Below, piece by piece: positions 52,184 through 62,093 of a DNA stretch of 64,000 nt. Origin of the DNA: an uncultured Tenacibaculum sp. (GTDB lineage Bacteria; Bacteroidota; Bacteroidia; Flavobacteriales; Flavobacteriaceae). The stretch covers positions 1-64,000 of the forward strand of contig CANNGJ010000003.1 in assembly GCA_947504185.1 (NCBI GenBank), read 5' to 3'. The notes below the pieces were generated by a model. The model searched no databases. It saw only the letters and a list, made by a program, of their open reading frames with translations, and was not told the origin of the DNA. A program made the position numbers and the translations under genes. Each line of letters begins with the position of its first letter. Positions within the stretch are counted from its first letter, which is position 1.

Positions 52184-53581
52184 ATGTCTTTATTAAAACA
52201 GTTATTTATGTTACGAAACTACTTTTTACTCTTTGTTTTTCTACTTACTTCTTTTTTCCTTTTTTCTCAAAAACCTTGTAGTGATGATTTCTACAATAAA
52301 GAATACACAAAAAAAGAGCTGTTAGATGACATCAATTTTATCAAAGAGAAAATTATAAATGCTCATATCAATCCATATACAGAAATAACACAAAAACAAT
52401 TTAACAAACAAATTAATGATATTAAAAAATCGCTTGAAGATAGAATGACACAACGTGATTTTTACTTTAAAGCAAAACCAATTTTTGTAACGTTAAATGA
52501 TGAACATAGCGGACTTAACGATTACTGCTTACCTAAAAAAGAATTAGAAAAGTTTAAAACACTTCCACTTAGATTCGAATACCTAAACAAAAAAGTTATT
52601 TTAACTGAAGATTATAGTTCTAAAAAACTAACTATTGGTGATGAATTGTTAACTATTAATAACATACCTATAGCAACAATTATAAACGAATGCTCTAAAC
52701 AAGTTTTTGGTACCGCTGAAAACAGAAAAATGTTAGCTGTTGAAAAACTATGGCTATACCTCAATAAATTTTGTTATCATATAATTGATAATTTTAATTT
52801 GGAATTTGCTTCTGGTAAAAAAGTTCAGATTAAAGGACTTACTAAAAGTGATTTTATTAAAAATTATAATCTAAAAAACCAGAAAACTGGGAAACGACAG
52901 CTTGTTTCTTACAAAAATATTGATGGGGCTGGTTATTTAGAGGTTAACTCTTTTAGGGTAAACAAAAAATATCCTATTACTTTTTGGAAACAAAGCTTTG
53001 ACAGTATTTTCTCAAAAATAAAAAAGAAAAACATTTCTACACTTTTTATAGATGTTAGTAAGAATGGAGGAGGAAACTCAAAAGTTGGACGTGTTTTAAC
53101 TAGTTATTTTTCTAAAAAATCATACAAAGGATATAGTGGTAAATGGAAAAAAAGTCAAGAATATAGTGATTTGTTACACAAATTTGGAATTAATAGACCT
53201 ACTTATGAAAAAGTTACAAATGGTAATATTATTGATCTTCCTTCGAGAACTATAACTCCTAAAAACAATCCATATAGATTTAATGGAAAAACATATTTAG
53301 TTGTAGGTAAAAAAACATTTTCTAGTGCTATTATGTTTGCTGCTGAAGTATTAGACAACAAACTAGCTACAGTTATTGGTGAAACTCCAAGCAAAGCTCA
53401 TCCTAATCATTTTGGTGAGCTTATTATGTTTAAAACACCTAATACTAAACTCAATTTTCGTTTTGGTGTAAAACATTGGATTCGCCCTTCTGGGAAATTA
53501 GAAAACAACAAGCTGATTCCTGATTTACAAATAAAAATAACGAATAGAACTAAGCAAGAAATTGTTAATTCAGTTAATTAA
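52184..53581 (+). CDS. S41-family peptidase
   Basis: 465 residues, with an N-terminal membrane anchor or signal (FLLFVFLLTSFFLF). No clear PDZ motif; the tail-specific-protease-like fold shows FIDVSKNGGGNSKVG (near residue 287) and the catalytic Ser in KKTFSSAIMFAAEVL (near 383). The early Met at 52184 and the one at 52208 are both possible starts. S41 proteases cut C-termini or unfolded proteins; here it is the last gene of a rightward run. Its 3' end overlaps the convergent lipoprotein gene by 4 bp. Confidence 0.78.
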   Translation: MSLLKQLFMLRNYFLLFVFLLTSFFLFSQKPCSDDFYNKEYTKKELLDDINFIKEKIINAHINPYTEITQKQFNKQINDIKKSLEDRMTQRDFYFKAKPIFVTLNDEHSGLNDYCLPKKELEKFKTLPLRFEYLNKKVILTEDYSSKKLTIGDELLTINNIPIATIINECSKQVFGTAENRKMLAVEKLWLYLNKFCYHIIDNFNLEFASGKKVQIKGLTKSDFIKNYNLKNQKTGKRQLVSYKNIDGAGYLEVNSFRVNKKYPITFWKQSFDSIFSKIKKKNISTLFIDVSKNGGGNSKVGRVLTSYFSKKSYKGYSGKWKKSQEYSDLLHKFGINRPTYEKVTNGNIIDLPSRTITPKNNPYRFNGKTYLVVGKKTFSSAIMFAAEVLDNKLATVIGETPSKAHPNHFGELIMFKTPNTKLNFRFGVKHWIRPSGKLENNKLIPDLQIKITNRTKQEIVNSVN

Positions 53582-54432
53582 TATTTCTTCCCCAAAGAAA
53601 ACTCATATAACATTCCTCCTTTACCATGAGCCTTTTCGTCTGTAATATACAATGTATTGTTATCTTTAAAAGTAACACTTTCTTTTTGTGAAATATGGTT
53701 AAAAGGGAATTCAGTAATGTTTCCATTAAAAAAATTATCTCCTTTAAAATCTGTGAATAGTAAAATTTTATCGTGAGATAATAACACTACCTTCTTTTTG
53801 TTAGGAGATATATCTGCTGAAGTAATCCAACACTCCATGTCATTACAAGTATTAAAGCTCTCTATAAATTCTGCTTCATAGTTTCCTTTTTCAGCAGGTA
53901 TTTTATACAAATTCGTTTTCCCATAATACTTTTTTACACGGCTCTTTGTAAAAATGTATAAATAACCATCTTTGTAGAATAGTGATTCCGCATCAAAAAA
54001 ACGCTTTCTTTTTTTCGGTGGAAATTTTGTTTGATCTGGATATGTAAATTTTATTTTTTGTACTTCAACATTCTTTTTCAACATATCTTGATGATTCACC
54101 TTAAGAATTACAAGATCATGGCGTGTATTATCGTTATTTCCAAAATCAGCGATATAGATATTTCCTTCTAAGTCTGAAGTTAAATCTTCCCAATCATGAT
54201 TCTTTGCTTGAATTTCGAGTACTTTTTTTATTTTCCCTTTAGTAGATAAAGCAAATAGTTGTGGCTTATTTCCACTATCGTTTAGCATCCATAGTACATC
54301 TGAGTTCTCAATAAACTCAGTTCCAGATACCTCTTTTAAACTTTTAGATAAATTGGCAACTACTTTTAGCTGTCCATAATTTTGACAATTAAGTAGTGAT
54401 ATAAAACTAAAAAAAATAAGTAATTTTTTCAT
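53578..54432 (-). CDS. Lipoprotein with beta-propeller-like fold
   Basis: 284 residues from the ATG at 54432. Signal MKKLLIFFSFISLLNC gives a lipidated Cys. The mature part has repeating beta blades (VLWMLNDSGNKPQLFALS, GNIYIADFGNNDNTRHDL, LYITDEKAHGKGGMLYEF), like SdiA-regulated or NHL-type propellers. No enzyme motif. It follows the TPM-domain gene in the same direction with 11 bp between, and is convergent with the S41 protease. Function unknown. Confidence 0.65.
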   Translation of the reverse strand: MKKLLIFFSFISLLNCQNYGQLKVVANLSKSLKEVSGTEFIENSDVLWMLNDSGNKPQLFALSTKGKIKKVLEIQAKNHDWEDLTSDLEGNIYIADFGNNDNTRHDLVILKVNHQDMLKKNVEVQKIKFTYPDQTKFPPKKRKRFFDAESLFYKDGYLYIFTKSRVKKYYGKTNLYKIPAEKGNYEAEFIESFNTCNDMECWITSADISPNKKKVVLLSHDKILLFTDFKGDNFFNGNITEFPFNHISQKESVTFKDNNTLYITDEKAHGKGGMLYEFSLGKKY

Positions 54433-54443
54433 ACTTAAGATCA

Positions 54444-55241
54444 TTACCATCCACCTGAAGCGCCGCCGCCGCCAAAGCCGCCGCCGCCAAAACCTCCACC
54501 GAAGCCGCCTGATGAACCTCCAAAACCACCGCTACCAAAACCTCCTCGACCAGCATTACTTAAAATAATAGTCTCTAAGATATCTCTAGAATCTGTTCTT
54601 CTATAATTTCTTCTACCACCACCACGATTACCTCTATTTCCTCTTGAAATTAAAATAAAGAATATGATAATAATAATGATAAAAATGATAAAACTTGGAT
54701 CAAAACCTTTTGAAGATTCTTTTCTGGTTCCTTTATATTCACCTTTTAATACTTCAAAAATAGCTTCAGATCCACTATTTAAACCTGCATAATAGTTTCC
54801 ATTCTTAAAATGTGGTATAATATCATACTCAATTATTTGACGAGAAGCATAATCGGTCAATAAATGTTCAACTCCATAGCCTGTGCTAATATTTATTTTC
54901 CGGTCGTCTTTAGCTAATATTACCAGAACACCATTATCTTTTTCTTTACTTCCTCCTATACCCCATTTTTCACCCCAATTAGCACCTAAATAAGAAATGT
55001 TCTCTCCTTTCGTTGAAGAAATAATAGCTACCACAATTTGTGTAGAAGTAGTATCAGAATATTTGATTAATTTATTTTCTAAACTTGCTTTTTCTGTAGC
55101 TGAAAGTAAACCAATATAATCGTATACACTTGTTTGAAAATCTGGCTTTTCAGGAATCTCAAACTGAGCAATGATTACTTGCGAGCAGAATATTGCAATA
55201 ACTAAAACGGTGCTTTTTAAATACTGATGAAGTGTTTTCAT
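54444..55241 (-). CDS. TPM-domain protein with Gly-rich C-terminus (YgcG family)
   Basis: 265 residues. Signal peptide (about 1-25), TPM domain (about 35-160; YDYIGLLSATEKASLENKL and ERKINISTGYGVEHLLTDY-like), one membrane helix (about 180-198, FIIFIIIIIIFFILI), then an Arg-rich part and a Gly-rich tail (GGFGSGGFGG repeats ending SGGW). The tail is encoded by an unusual GC-rich stretch of GCC-type triplets at about 54460-54560. TPM proteins are linked to photosystem repair in plants and to membrane proteostasis in bacteria. It abuts the next TPM gene without a gap. Confidence 0.88.
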   Translation of the reverse strand: MKTLHQYLKSTVLVIAIFCSQVIIAQFEIPEKPDFQTSVYDYIGLLSATEKASLENKLIKYSDTTSTQIVVAIISSTKGENISYLGANWGEKWGIGGSKEKDNGVLVILAKDDRKINISTGYGVEHLLTDYASRQIIEYDIIPHFKNGNYYAGLNSGSEAIFEVLKGEYKGTRKESSKGFDPSFIIFIIIIIIFFILISRGNRGNRGGGRRNYRRTDSRDILETIILSNAGRGGFGSGGFGGSSGGFGGGFGGGGFGGGGASGGW

Positions 55242-55679
55242 TTAGCTTTTAGAAATTTCATTCGACAATTCATCTTCATCACCAATACTCCAAGGAAAAT
55301 GAGCTTTTAATTCTTCTCCAGCTTTTATAACTCCATCGATAATTCCTTGCTTAAAATTTCCTTTCTTAAATTGCTCTTGCATTGTATTCTTTGTAGCATT
55401 CCAAAAATCATCAGGCACAACTGCATCAATACCTTTATCGCCATATATAACAAATTTATGATCGTCGACAGCCACATAAATTAACACAGCATTTTGCTGT
55501 TTGGTATTAAACATTTTAAGCACGCGAAAAACTTCTAACGCTCGGTTATAATGAGAAATTTTAGACGTTCTCTCAATATGTACTCGAATTTCGCCAGAAG
55601 TATTTCGCTCTGCCTGTCTAATAGCATCAACGATTTCCTGTTCTTCTTTTGCAGAAAGAAAATCTTCTACTTTAGACAT
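55242..55679 (-). CDS. TPM-domain protein, soluble form
   Basis: 145 residues with a TPM fold and no signal or membrane helix: FLSAKEEQEIVDAIRQAERNTSGEIRVHIE at the front and VIYGDKGIDAVVPDDFW in the middle. It sits between the Gly-rich TPM gene (end to start, no gap) and LemA (2-bp gap). The three genes form the LemA/TPM unit seen in many Bacteroidota. Confidence 0.85.
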   Translation of the reverse strand: MSKVEDFLSAKEEQEIVDAIRQAERNTSGEIRVHIERTSKISHYNRALEVFRVLKMFNTKQQNAVLIYVAVDDHKFVIYGDKGIDAVVPDDFWNATKNTMQEQFKKGNFKQGIIDGVIKAGEELKAHFPWSIGDEDELSNEISKS

Positions 55680-55681
55680 TA

Positions 55682-56296
55682 TTAAGCTGCTTTTTTCTTA
55701 CCAAAATCAAAGTTTACATCTGGTGCATTCTCTGATCCTGGATCTGCTTTATAACGAGGCATTTCACCAAAACCAAACCAACCAGCTAATATTTTTCCTG
55801 GGAATTTTGTAGTAAATTTATCGTAATCGTTTACCTTTTCATTGTAACGGTCTCTCGCTACGTTAATACGATTTTCAGTTCCTTCTAACTGACTTTGTAA
55901 TTCTAAAAAGTTTGCATTAGCTTTTAATTCTGGATAACGCTCTACAGATACTAATAATTTAGAAAGTGCTCCACTCATTCCAGCTTGCGCTTGTTGAAAT
56001 TGAGCCATTTTATCTGGTGTTAAATCACCTGCATTTATGTTTACTGATGTTGCTTTTGCTCTTGCGTTGATAACATCTGTTAAGGTTTCTTTTTCAAAAT
56101 CAGCAGCACCTTGCACTGTTTTAACCAAATTACTAATTAAATCATTTCGACGTTGATATGAACTTTCAACATTAGACCACGCTGTTTTTGCATCAGCTTC
56201 TTTTTCAACAGCTGTATTATTAAACCCTACTGCCCAGTTGTAAATTCCAAAAGCAATAACTGCCAAGATAATTAAAGGTACTAACCATTTTTTCAT
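55682..56296 (-). CDS. LemA-family protein
   Basis: 204 residues. One N-terminal membrane helix (LVPLIILAVIAFGIYNWAV) and the LemA domain with WSNVESSYQRRNDLISNLVKTVQG near residue 40 and GWFGFGEMPRYKADPG near 171. The helical body faces the periplasm. It starts the LemA-TPM-TPM-lipoprotein run (gaps of 0-11 bp). Function of LemA is not well known. Confidence 0.92.
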   Translation of the reverse strand: MKKWLVPLIILAVIAFGIYNWAVGFNNTAVEKEADAKTAWSNVESSYQRRNDLISNLVKTVQGAADFEKETLTDVINARAKATSVNINAGDLTPDKMAQFQQAQAGMSGALSKLLVSVERYPELKANANFLELQSQLEGTENRINVARDRYNEKVNDYDKFTTKFPGKILAGWFGFGEMPRYKADPGSENAPDVNFDFGKKKAA

Positions 56297-56314
56297 AATT
56301 TCTGATTTTTGTTG

Positions 56315-56644
56315 TTATAATTGATTTTTGATTTTTTTTAATTCAGCTTTTACAGCTTCTAATCTACTAATAATTTCGTGATTGTTTATCACTTTGTTTG
56401 GATTTTTCTTTAGTTTTTGCCTTGCTCCATCTAAAGTATATCCTCTCTCTTTTACAAGATTATAAATCACCCTAAAATTATCAATATCTTCTTTTGTAAA
56501 TAAACGATTACCTTTTGCATTCTTTTTAGGGTTTATAATATTAAACTCATTAGCCCAAAAACGAATTAGAGAAGTATTAACCTCAAAGGCCTTAGCTACT
56601 TCTCCAATTTTATAGTATCTTTTTTCAGGTAATTCTATATACAT
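56315..56644 (-). CDS. MerR-family transcriptional regulator
   Basis: 109 residues. Winged helix KRYYKIGEVAKAFEVNTSLIRFW (residues 8-30), then NRLFTKEDIDNFRVIYNLVKERGYTLDGARQKL, the standard MerR recognition and dimer-start region. The short form has no metal-binding tail. It lies between lemA (18 bp) and the M23 peptidase (20 bp), in the same direction. Target unknown. Confidence 0.88.
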   Translation of the reverse strand: MYIELPEKRYYKIGEVAKAFEVNTSLIRFWANEFNIINPKKNAKGNRLFTKEDIDNFRVIYNLVKERGYTLDGARQKLKKNPNKVINNHEIISRLEAVKAELKKIKNQL

Positions 56645-56664
56645 TTCTCATAGCAAATTAGTAA

Positions 56665-57633
56665 TTAATCATAAGACTGTCCTTTTTGTTGTGATGCCTT
56701 TTGCATAGCCACAAACTCTTCTGGAGTTAAATCTCCATAATAGAAATAAATCGGATTTACTGGCCTACCATTTTTATGCACTTCATAATGTAAATGTGGG
56801 GCTGCAGAACGACCTGTATTACCAACATAACCTATCAAATCTCCACGCTTTACTTTTTGCCCCTTTTTAGCCACTATTTTACTCATATGCGCATAAATAG
56901 TTTCATAGCCGTATCCGTGATCTATATACACTACTTTACCAAAAGTAGAGCTACGGTGTGACTTTACTACCTTACCATTTCCAGATGCAAAAATGGGAGT
57001 TCCGGTTGGAGCTGTAAAATCCATTCCATTATGCATACGCCACGATTTTAAAATAGGATGCATACGCATACCATAGCCTGAAGCCATACGCTTTAAATCT
57101 TGATTTTTTACAGGTTGAATAGCAGGTATAGAAGCTAACATCTTATCTTTCTCTTTAGCTAAATTTACAATTTCATCCAGTGATTTTGATTGTACCACCA
57201 TTTGTTTAGACAATATATCTATCTCTTTGGTCACATTCTTTACCATTTCACTATTGTCAAAACCATCTAAATGCTTATACCTGTTTACTCCACCAAAACC
57301 AGCTTTACGTTGTTCTATTGGTATCGGACTTGCTTCAAAATAAGTTCTATAAATATTATTATCTCTCTCTTGTAGTTCGGTTAAAATATTAGAGCTCTCT
57401 TCCATTTTTTTAGAAAGTAGCTCATAATGCAATTGTAAATTTTCTAGCTCTCTCTTTTGGGTACGCTCTTTAGGTGACATTAAAAACTGGCTAAATCCTA
57501 TAAAACCAAAGAAAGCTATTAACATTGCACCTAAAACCCATAAAATACTTTTTTTAAGAGTTTCGCTTTTTTTAGCTTCTATTTTTCTATACGATAGAGT
57601 CTTTGGATCGTAATAATATTTTACTTTCGCCAT
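56665..57633 (-). CDS. M23 family metallopeptidase
   Basis: 322 residues from the ATG at 57633 (MAKVKYYYDPKT is the usual Bacteroidota start); the longer frame to 57702 begins in the promoter. One N-terminal membrane helix (about 32-50; ILWVLGAMLIAFFGFIGF), a coiled-coil region (about 55-150), then the LytM domain with zinc ligands in RMHNGMDF (HxxxD) and HLHYE (HxH). It cuts peptidoglycan cross-links. It is the first gene of the leftward run with MerR and LemA, divergent from alaS. Confidence 0.92.
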   Translation of the reverse strand: MAKVKYYYDPKTLSYRKIEAKKSETLKKSILWVLGAMLIAFFGFIGFSQFLMSPKERTQKRELENLQLHYELLSKKMEESSNILTELQERDNNIYRTYFEASPIPIEQRKAGFGGVNRYKHLDGFDNSEMVKNVTKEIDILSKQMVVQSKSLDEIVNLAKEKDKMLASIPAIQPVKNQDLKRMASGYGMRMHPILKSWRMHNGMDFTAPTGTPIFASGNGKVVKSHRSSTFGKVVYIDHGYGYETIYAHMSKIVAKKGQKVKRGDLIGYVGNTGRSAAPHLHYEVHKNGRPVNPIYFYYGDLTPEEFVAMQKASQQKGQSYD

Positions 57634-57703
57634 AATACTAAATACACTATTTTTGTGCTCTTTAAACGAGCAATCTTTTAGGGGATTATTGTTTGAAAAC
57701 ACA

Positions 57704-57711
57704 CAAATTTA
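57704..57711 (-). promoter_or_regulatory. Promoter -7 of the M23 peptidase run
   Basis: Minus-strand TAAATTTG, full consensus, about 70 nt before the ATG at 57633. It excludes the longer start at 57702, which would lie only two bases downstream. Confidence 0.45.
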
Positions 57712-57786
57712 CAAAATGTTTTAAAACTTCTTTTCTCAAGTAGTTTTTTAATGATATTTTAACAGAAATCAAGATACTAGAGTTGT

Positions 57787-60402
57787 ATGAAATCTCAAGA
57801 AATTAGATCAAAATTTTTAGATTTTTTTAAATCAAAAGAACATGATATTGTTCCTTCTGCACCAATGGTGTTAAAGAACGACCCTACCTTAATGTTTACC
57901 AACTCTGGTATGGCACCTTTTAAAGAATTTTTCTTAGGAAATGCCACTCCTAAAAACAATCGTATTTCCGATTCTCAAAAATGTTTACGTGTTTCTGGTA
58001 AGCATAACGATTTAGAAGAAGTTGGTTACGACACCTATCATCACACGATGTTTGAAATGCTAGGAAACTGGAGTTTTGGAGATTACTTTAAAAAAGAAGC
58101 TATTGCATGGGCTTGGGAATTATTAACCGAAGTTTATAAGATAGATAAAGATATTTTATATGTTACTGTTTTTGAAGGAGACGAAAAAGACGGTACAAAA
58201 ATGGATCAAGAGGCATATGATATTTGGAAACAATATATTTCTGAAGATCGCATTTTGATGGGAGATAAGAAAGATAATTTCTGGGAAATGGGCGCGCAAG
58301 GTCCTTGTGGTCCTTGTTCAGAAATTCACGTTGATATCCGTTCAGCAGAAGAAAAAGCAAAAGTTGATGGTAAGTCTTTAGTAAATGAAGATCATCCACA
58401 AGTTGTAGAAGTATGGAATTTAGTTTTTATGCAATACAACCGTAAAGCTAATGGTTCTTTAGATGACTTACCTGCAAAACATATAGATACAGGTATGGGA
58501 TTTGAGCGTTTATGTATGGTTTTACAAGATGTTCAATCAAACTACGATACTGATGTTTTTACTCCGTTAATTAGAGAAGTTGAAACCATTACTGGTATTA
58601 CTTACGGAAAAGATGAACAGATTGACATTGCTATTCGTGTAATTGTAGATCATGTTCGTGCAGTTGCTTTTGCCATTGCTGATGGTCAACTACCAAGTAA
58701 CACTGGTGCTGGTTATGTAATTCGTAGAATATTACGTCGTGCAATCCGTTATGGATTTACATTCTTAAACAAAAAAGAACCTTTCATCTATAAATTAGCA
58801 GAAACATTAGCGCATCAAATGGGTGACGCTTTTCCTGAAATTAAAAAACAAGATTCACTCGTACATAATGTAATCAAAGAAGAAGAGGCTTCTTTCTTAC
58901 GAACCTTAGATCAAGGTTTATTATTATTAGATCGAGTAATTGAAACTACCGATGGTAAAACTGTTTCTGGTAAAAAAGCATTCGAGTTATACGATACTTA
59001 TGGCTTTCCACTTGATTTAACTCAGTTAATTGCTCGTGAAAAAGGATATGAGATTAATGAAGAGGAGTTTAATGCTGGAATGAAAGCTCAAAAAGATCGT
59101 TCTCGTGCAGCATCAGCAAGTGAAACTGGCGATTGGGTTACTTTAGTAGAAGATGAAACTGAAGAGTTTGTAGGTTACGACACACTTAGTGTTGACGTAA
59201 AATTAACTCGTTACAGAAAAGTAACAACCAAAAAAGATGGAGATCAATATCAACTAGTCTTTAACATGACTCCTTTTTATCCAGAAGGTGGTGGGCAAGT
59301 TGGTGATAAAGGATACTTAGAAACTCCGAATGGTGATGTTGTTTACATAATTGATACTAAAAAGGAGAATAATGTAATTATCCATTTTTCTAAAACATTA
59401 CCTAAACATTTAAATGAAACATTTAAAGCGGTTGTTAATGATGAATTCAGAAATTTATCTGCAAGTAATCATACAGCAACACATTTATTACACCAAGCTT
59501 TAAGAACTATTTTAGGAACTCATGTAGAGCAAAAAGGGTCGTTAGTAAGTCCTGATTATTTACGTTTCGATTTTTCTCATTTCTCTAAAGTAGATAAAGA
59601 TCAATTACAAGAAATTGAAGATTTTGTAAATGCTCGTATTCGTGAAAACCTTCCTTTAATTGAACGAAGAAATATACCAATGCAACAAGCAATTAATGAA
59701 GGTGCTATGGCATTATTTGGCGAAAAATATGGTGATAGTGTTCGCGCAATTAAGTTTGGGCAATCAATGGAATTATGTGGAGGAACACACGTACAACAAA
59801 CTGGTGATATTTGGTATTTTAAAATAAAATCTGAAGGAGCAGTTGCGGCTGGTATTCGTCGTATAGAAGCGATTACAAATATAGCAGTTGGTAATTATTT
59901 TGAAGATGTTGAAAAAAATTACGCGTCTGTAAAACAATTATTAAAAAACCCTAAAGATGTAGCTAAATCTGTAAGTACTTTACAAGATGAAAATGTTTCG
60001 TTAAAAAAGCAAATAGAACAGCTTTTAAAAGACAAGGCTAAAAACATGAAGGGAGATATTAAAAATCAAATTCAAGAAATTAATGGAGTTCAATTTTTAG
60101 CTACAAAAGTAGATTTAGATCAGAATAGCATTAAAAATTTGATGTTTGAGTTAGGTGGAGAACACAAAAACCTTTTCTTATTATTTGCTACTTCTGCTTC
60201 ACCAGAAAAAGCAATGTTAACGTGTTACATCTCTAAGGAGCTAGCTAACGAACGCGGATATGATGCTGGAAAAGTAGTTCGAGAATTGGGTAAATACATC
60301 CATGGTGGTGGTGGTGGACAAAACTTCTTTGCTACCGCAGGAGGTAAAAATCCAGGTGGATTACCTAAAGTTTTAGATAAAGCTAAAGAATACATCGTAT
60401 AG
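57787..60402 (+). CDS. alaS: Alanyl-tRNA synthetase
   Basis: 871 residues. Class II synthetase with N-terminal aminoacylation domain (motif 2 region [18 protein letters not shown] near residue 80), editing domain with HTATHLLH (near 559) and CGGTHV (near 661), and the C-Ala region ending [15 protein letters not shown]. All zinc and editing ligands present. Alone with its own terminator. The upstream region has a near-consensus TAGAGTTG 4 nt before the ATG. Confidence 0.97.
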   Translation: MKSQEIRSKFLDFFKSKEHDIVPSAPMVLKNDPTLMFTNSGMAPFKEFFLGNATPKNNRISDSQKCLRVSGKHNDLEEVGYDTYHHTMFEMLGNWSFGDYFKKEAIAWAWELLTEVYKIDKDILYVTVFEGDEKDGTKMDQEAYDIWKQYISEDRILMGDKKDNFWEMGAQGPCGPCSEIHVDIRSAEEKAKVDGKSLVNEDHPQVVEVWNLVFMQYNRKANGSLDDLPAKHIDTGMGFERLCMVLQDVQSNYDTDVFTPLIREVETITGITYGKDEQIDIAIRVIVDHVRAVAFAIADGQLPSNTGAGYVIRRILRRAIRYGFTFLNKKEPFIYKLAETLAHQMGDAFPEIKKQDSLVHNVIKEEEASFLRTLDQGLLLLDRVIETTDGKTVSGKKAFELYDTYGFPLDLTQLIAREKGYEINEEEFNAGMKAQKDRSRAASASETGDWVTLVEDETEEFVGYDTLSVDVKLTRYRKVTTKKDGDQYQLVFNMTPFYPEGGGQVGDKGYLETPNGDVVYIIDTKKENNVIIHFSKTLPKHLNETFKAVVNDEFRNLSASNHTATHLLHQALRTILGTHVEQKGSLVSPDYLRFDFSHFSKVDKDQLQEIEDFVNARIRENLPLIERRNIPMQQAINEGAMALFGEKYGDSVRAIKFGQSMELCGGTHVQQTGDIWYFKIKSEGAVAAGIRRIEAITNIAVGNYFEDVEKNYASVKQLLKNPKDVAKSVSTLQDENVSLKKQIEQLLKDKAKNMKGDIKNQIQEINGVQFLATKVDLDQNSIKNLMFELGGEHKNLFLLFATSASPEKAMLTCYISKELANERGYDAGKVVRELGKYIHGGGGGQNFFATAGGKNPGGLPKVLDKAKEYIV

Positions 60403-60421
60403 CTACTATTTTATAAAAACT

Positions 60422-60453
60422 AAAAAGGCTCAAAATTAATTTTGAGCCTTTTT
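60422..60453. terminator. Bidirectional terminator, alaS and the peroxidase gene
   Basis: A 32-base perfect palindrome (AAAAAGGCTCAAAATT and its complement, no separate loop) between the convergent ends of alaS and the glutathione peroxidase gene. Confidence 0.9.
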
Positions 60454-60924
60454 TTATGCTAAATGTTTTAAGATTTTCTTACTCATTGGCTTTGTAATTG
60501 AATAGTAGTAATTAATAAACTCTCCGTTTTCATCAATTAAATATTTTTGAAAATTCCATTTTACCGAAGAGTTTTTAATTCTGTTAAATTCTTTCTTTGT
60601 CAACCATTTATACAAATCATGTTGATTTTCTCCTTTCACCTCAACTTTTTCTGTAATTAAAAAAGAAACTCCATAATTTAGTTTACAAAACGACTCTATT
60701 TCTCCTAACGATCCAGATTCTTGACCTCCAAACTGATTACAAGGAACTCCAATAATCATTAGTTTATCTTTATATACATCATACAATTCTTGCAAACCAT
60801 CATATTGAGGTGTAAAGCCACATTTAGATGCTACATTTACAAAGAGTATTTTCTTTCCTTTAAATTTAGATAAATCGATTTCATTTCCTGAAATATCTTG
60901 TATTTGAATATCGTATAAGTTCAT
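60454..60924 (-). CDS. Glutathione peroxidase family protein
   Basis: 156 residues, cytoplasmic. VNVASKCGFTPQYDGLQELY (near residue 30) has the peroxidatic Cys in place of selenocysteine; IGVPCNQFGGQE (near 58) and SSVKWNFQKYLID (near 118) supply the Gln and Trp of the catalytic site. Bacterial members usually use thioredoxin. It is the last gene of the carotenoid run, 7 bp after tspO. Confidence 0.9.
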   Translation of the reverse strand: MNLYDIQIQDISGNEIDLSKFKGKKILFVNVASKCGFTPQYDGLQELYDVYKDKLMIIGVPCNQFGGQESGSLGEIESFCKLNYGVSFLITEKVEVKGENQHDLYKWLTKKEFNRIKNSSVKWNFQKYLIDENGEFINYYYSITKPMSKKILKHLA

Positions 60925-60931
60925 TCTTAGC

Positions 60932-61405
60932 TTAATTATTAATTACAATATATGCATTTAAACTGGTTGCAATAGTCATCCATATAAAATACGGAACAAT
61001 TAATAATGTGTACCATTTGATTTTCTTTATATGTTCGAAGGTGAAATAACCTATTAACAACCATAATAAGGTTATACTAACCAACCCTATTACTACCAAA
61101 TGCTGATTAAAGAAAATATAATTCCAGCTTACGTTTAAAATCCATTGGACTATATACAAAGTCATTAACTTTTCATTCAAAAAATTATAATGAAAACTCA
61201 GTTTTGTCATGTAAAATGAAAATAAAACCATTATAGTTGTCCAAGCCGCTCCAAAAACCCAATTATCTGGTGTCCAAGGTGCTTTATTTAAAGAAATGTA
61301 CCAATTTGTTATTGGCCCGTCATTCATTAACCAAACTCCAATAGCTAATGCTAAAAAGTTAACTGTAATAAAAATAAGGAAACGTATGTATTTATTGTTT
61401 TTCAA
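60932..61405 (-). CDS. TspO/MBR-family protein
   Basis: 157 residues with five membrane helices. WYISLNKAPWTPDNWVFGAAWT (near residues 35-56) is the TspO signature. TspO binds porphyrins and related ligands and is linked to oxidative stress and, in Rhodobacter, to control of carotenoid and photosynthesis genes. Here it lies in the carotenoid operon directly downstream of the lycopene cyclase gene (14-bp overlap). Its start is TTG (61405). Confidence 0.88.
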   Translation of the reverse strand: MKNNKYIRFLIFITVNFLALAIGVWLMNDGPITNWYISLNKAPWTPDNWVFGAAWTTIMVLFSFYMTKLSFHYNFLNEKLMTLYIVQWILNVSWNYIFFNQHLVVIGLVSITLLWLLIGYFTFEHIKKIKWYTLLIVPYFIWMTIATSLNAYIVINN

Positions 61406-62093
61406 ACCTTTTCTGTTTTAAATAATTGAATATTAATTGTGATGAAAACAACATCGTAAATGCATAAAAAATATCTTCTACTGGAATTGTAAATATTCTT
61501 ATTCCTAAATTTTCAGCGTTGTTATACCAAACAACAGGTTCTTCAATAAAACTACCTGTTAAAATTCCGTTTACAATTAAAAATGGAATTAATATAATTA
61601 AGAAACTTGGATAATATTCTTGTAATGTTTTTAAATGATATTTTACACTGTATAACATTAGCATTAAGAAAAGTATAAAATTAATTGCTGTATACCATTT
61701 TCCGAAATTAAATATCAGCAGTAAAAAAATTACTGCAATTATTAAAAAACTAAGAATTACTGTTATCGATTTAGATAATTTATACTTCGGAAATAAGTGT
61801 TTTAATACTTCATGTGTAAATAAGCATGCATATGGAATACAAAAAAAGAATAACCATTCTTCTATTGGCATTTCAAAAATTTTAAATCCTAAAAAATAAT
61901 CAGAATTAAACCCCCAAATACCTTCAGCAGTAAAAAATCCATCCCAAATTAAAAAAGGAATTGCAACTAAAACGATACTTATCACAGCTTGTTTAAAATA
62001 TTGAATGAAATGAAATTTCTTTTCAAAAATGCTGTAAAATAGCGGAACGCTTAAGCTTCCTAAATTTAATATAAGGTAAAGATATTCTCTCAC
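61392..62093 (-). CDS. Lycopene beta-cyclase, CarR/CrtYcd type
   Basis: 233 residues, mostly membrane helices (about seven). It has two copies of the lycopene cyclase domain type known from CrtYc/CrtYd and fungal CarRP, with EEWLFFFCIPYACLFTHEVL (near residue 76-95) and PVEDIFYAFTMLFSSQLIFN (near 205). It cyclises lycopene to beta-carotene. The start is GTG (62093), overlapping the crtZ stop by 4 bases (GTGA). CrtY-type flavin cyclase is excluded by the absence of a Rossmann fold. Confidence 0.82.
   Translation of the reverse strand: MREYLYLILNLGSLSVPLFYSIFEKKFHFIQYFKQAVISIVLVAIPFLIWDGFFTAEGIWGFNSDYFLGFKIFEMPIEEWLFFFCIPYACLFTHEVLKHLFPKYKLSKSITVILSFLIIAVIFLLLIFNFGKWYTAINFILFLMLMLYSVKYHLKTLQEYYPSFLIILIPFLIVNGILTGSFIEEPVVWYNNAENLGIRIFTIPVEDIFYAFTMLFSSQLIFNYLKQKRFEKQ

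Noticed and set aside
58163..58399. Frame opposite alaS
   Set aside because: Shadow of a highly conserved synthetase domain.
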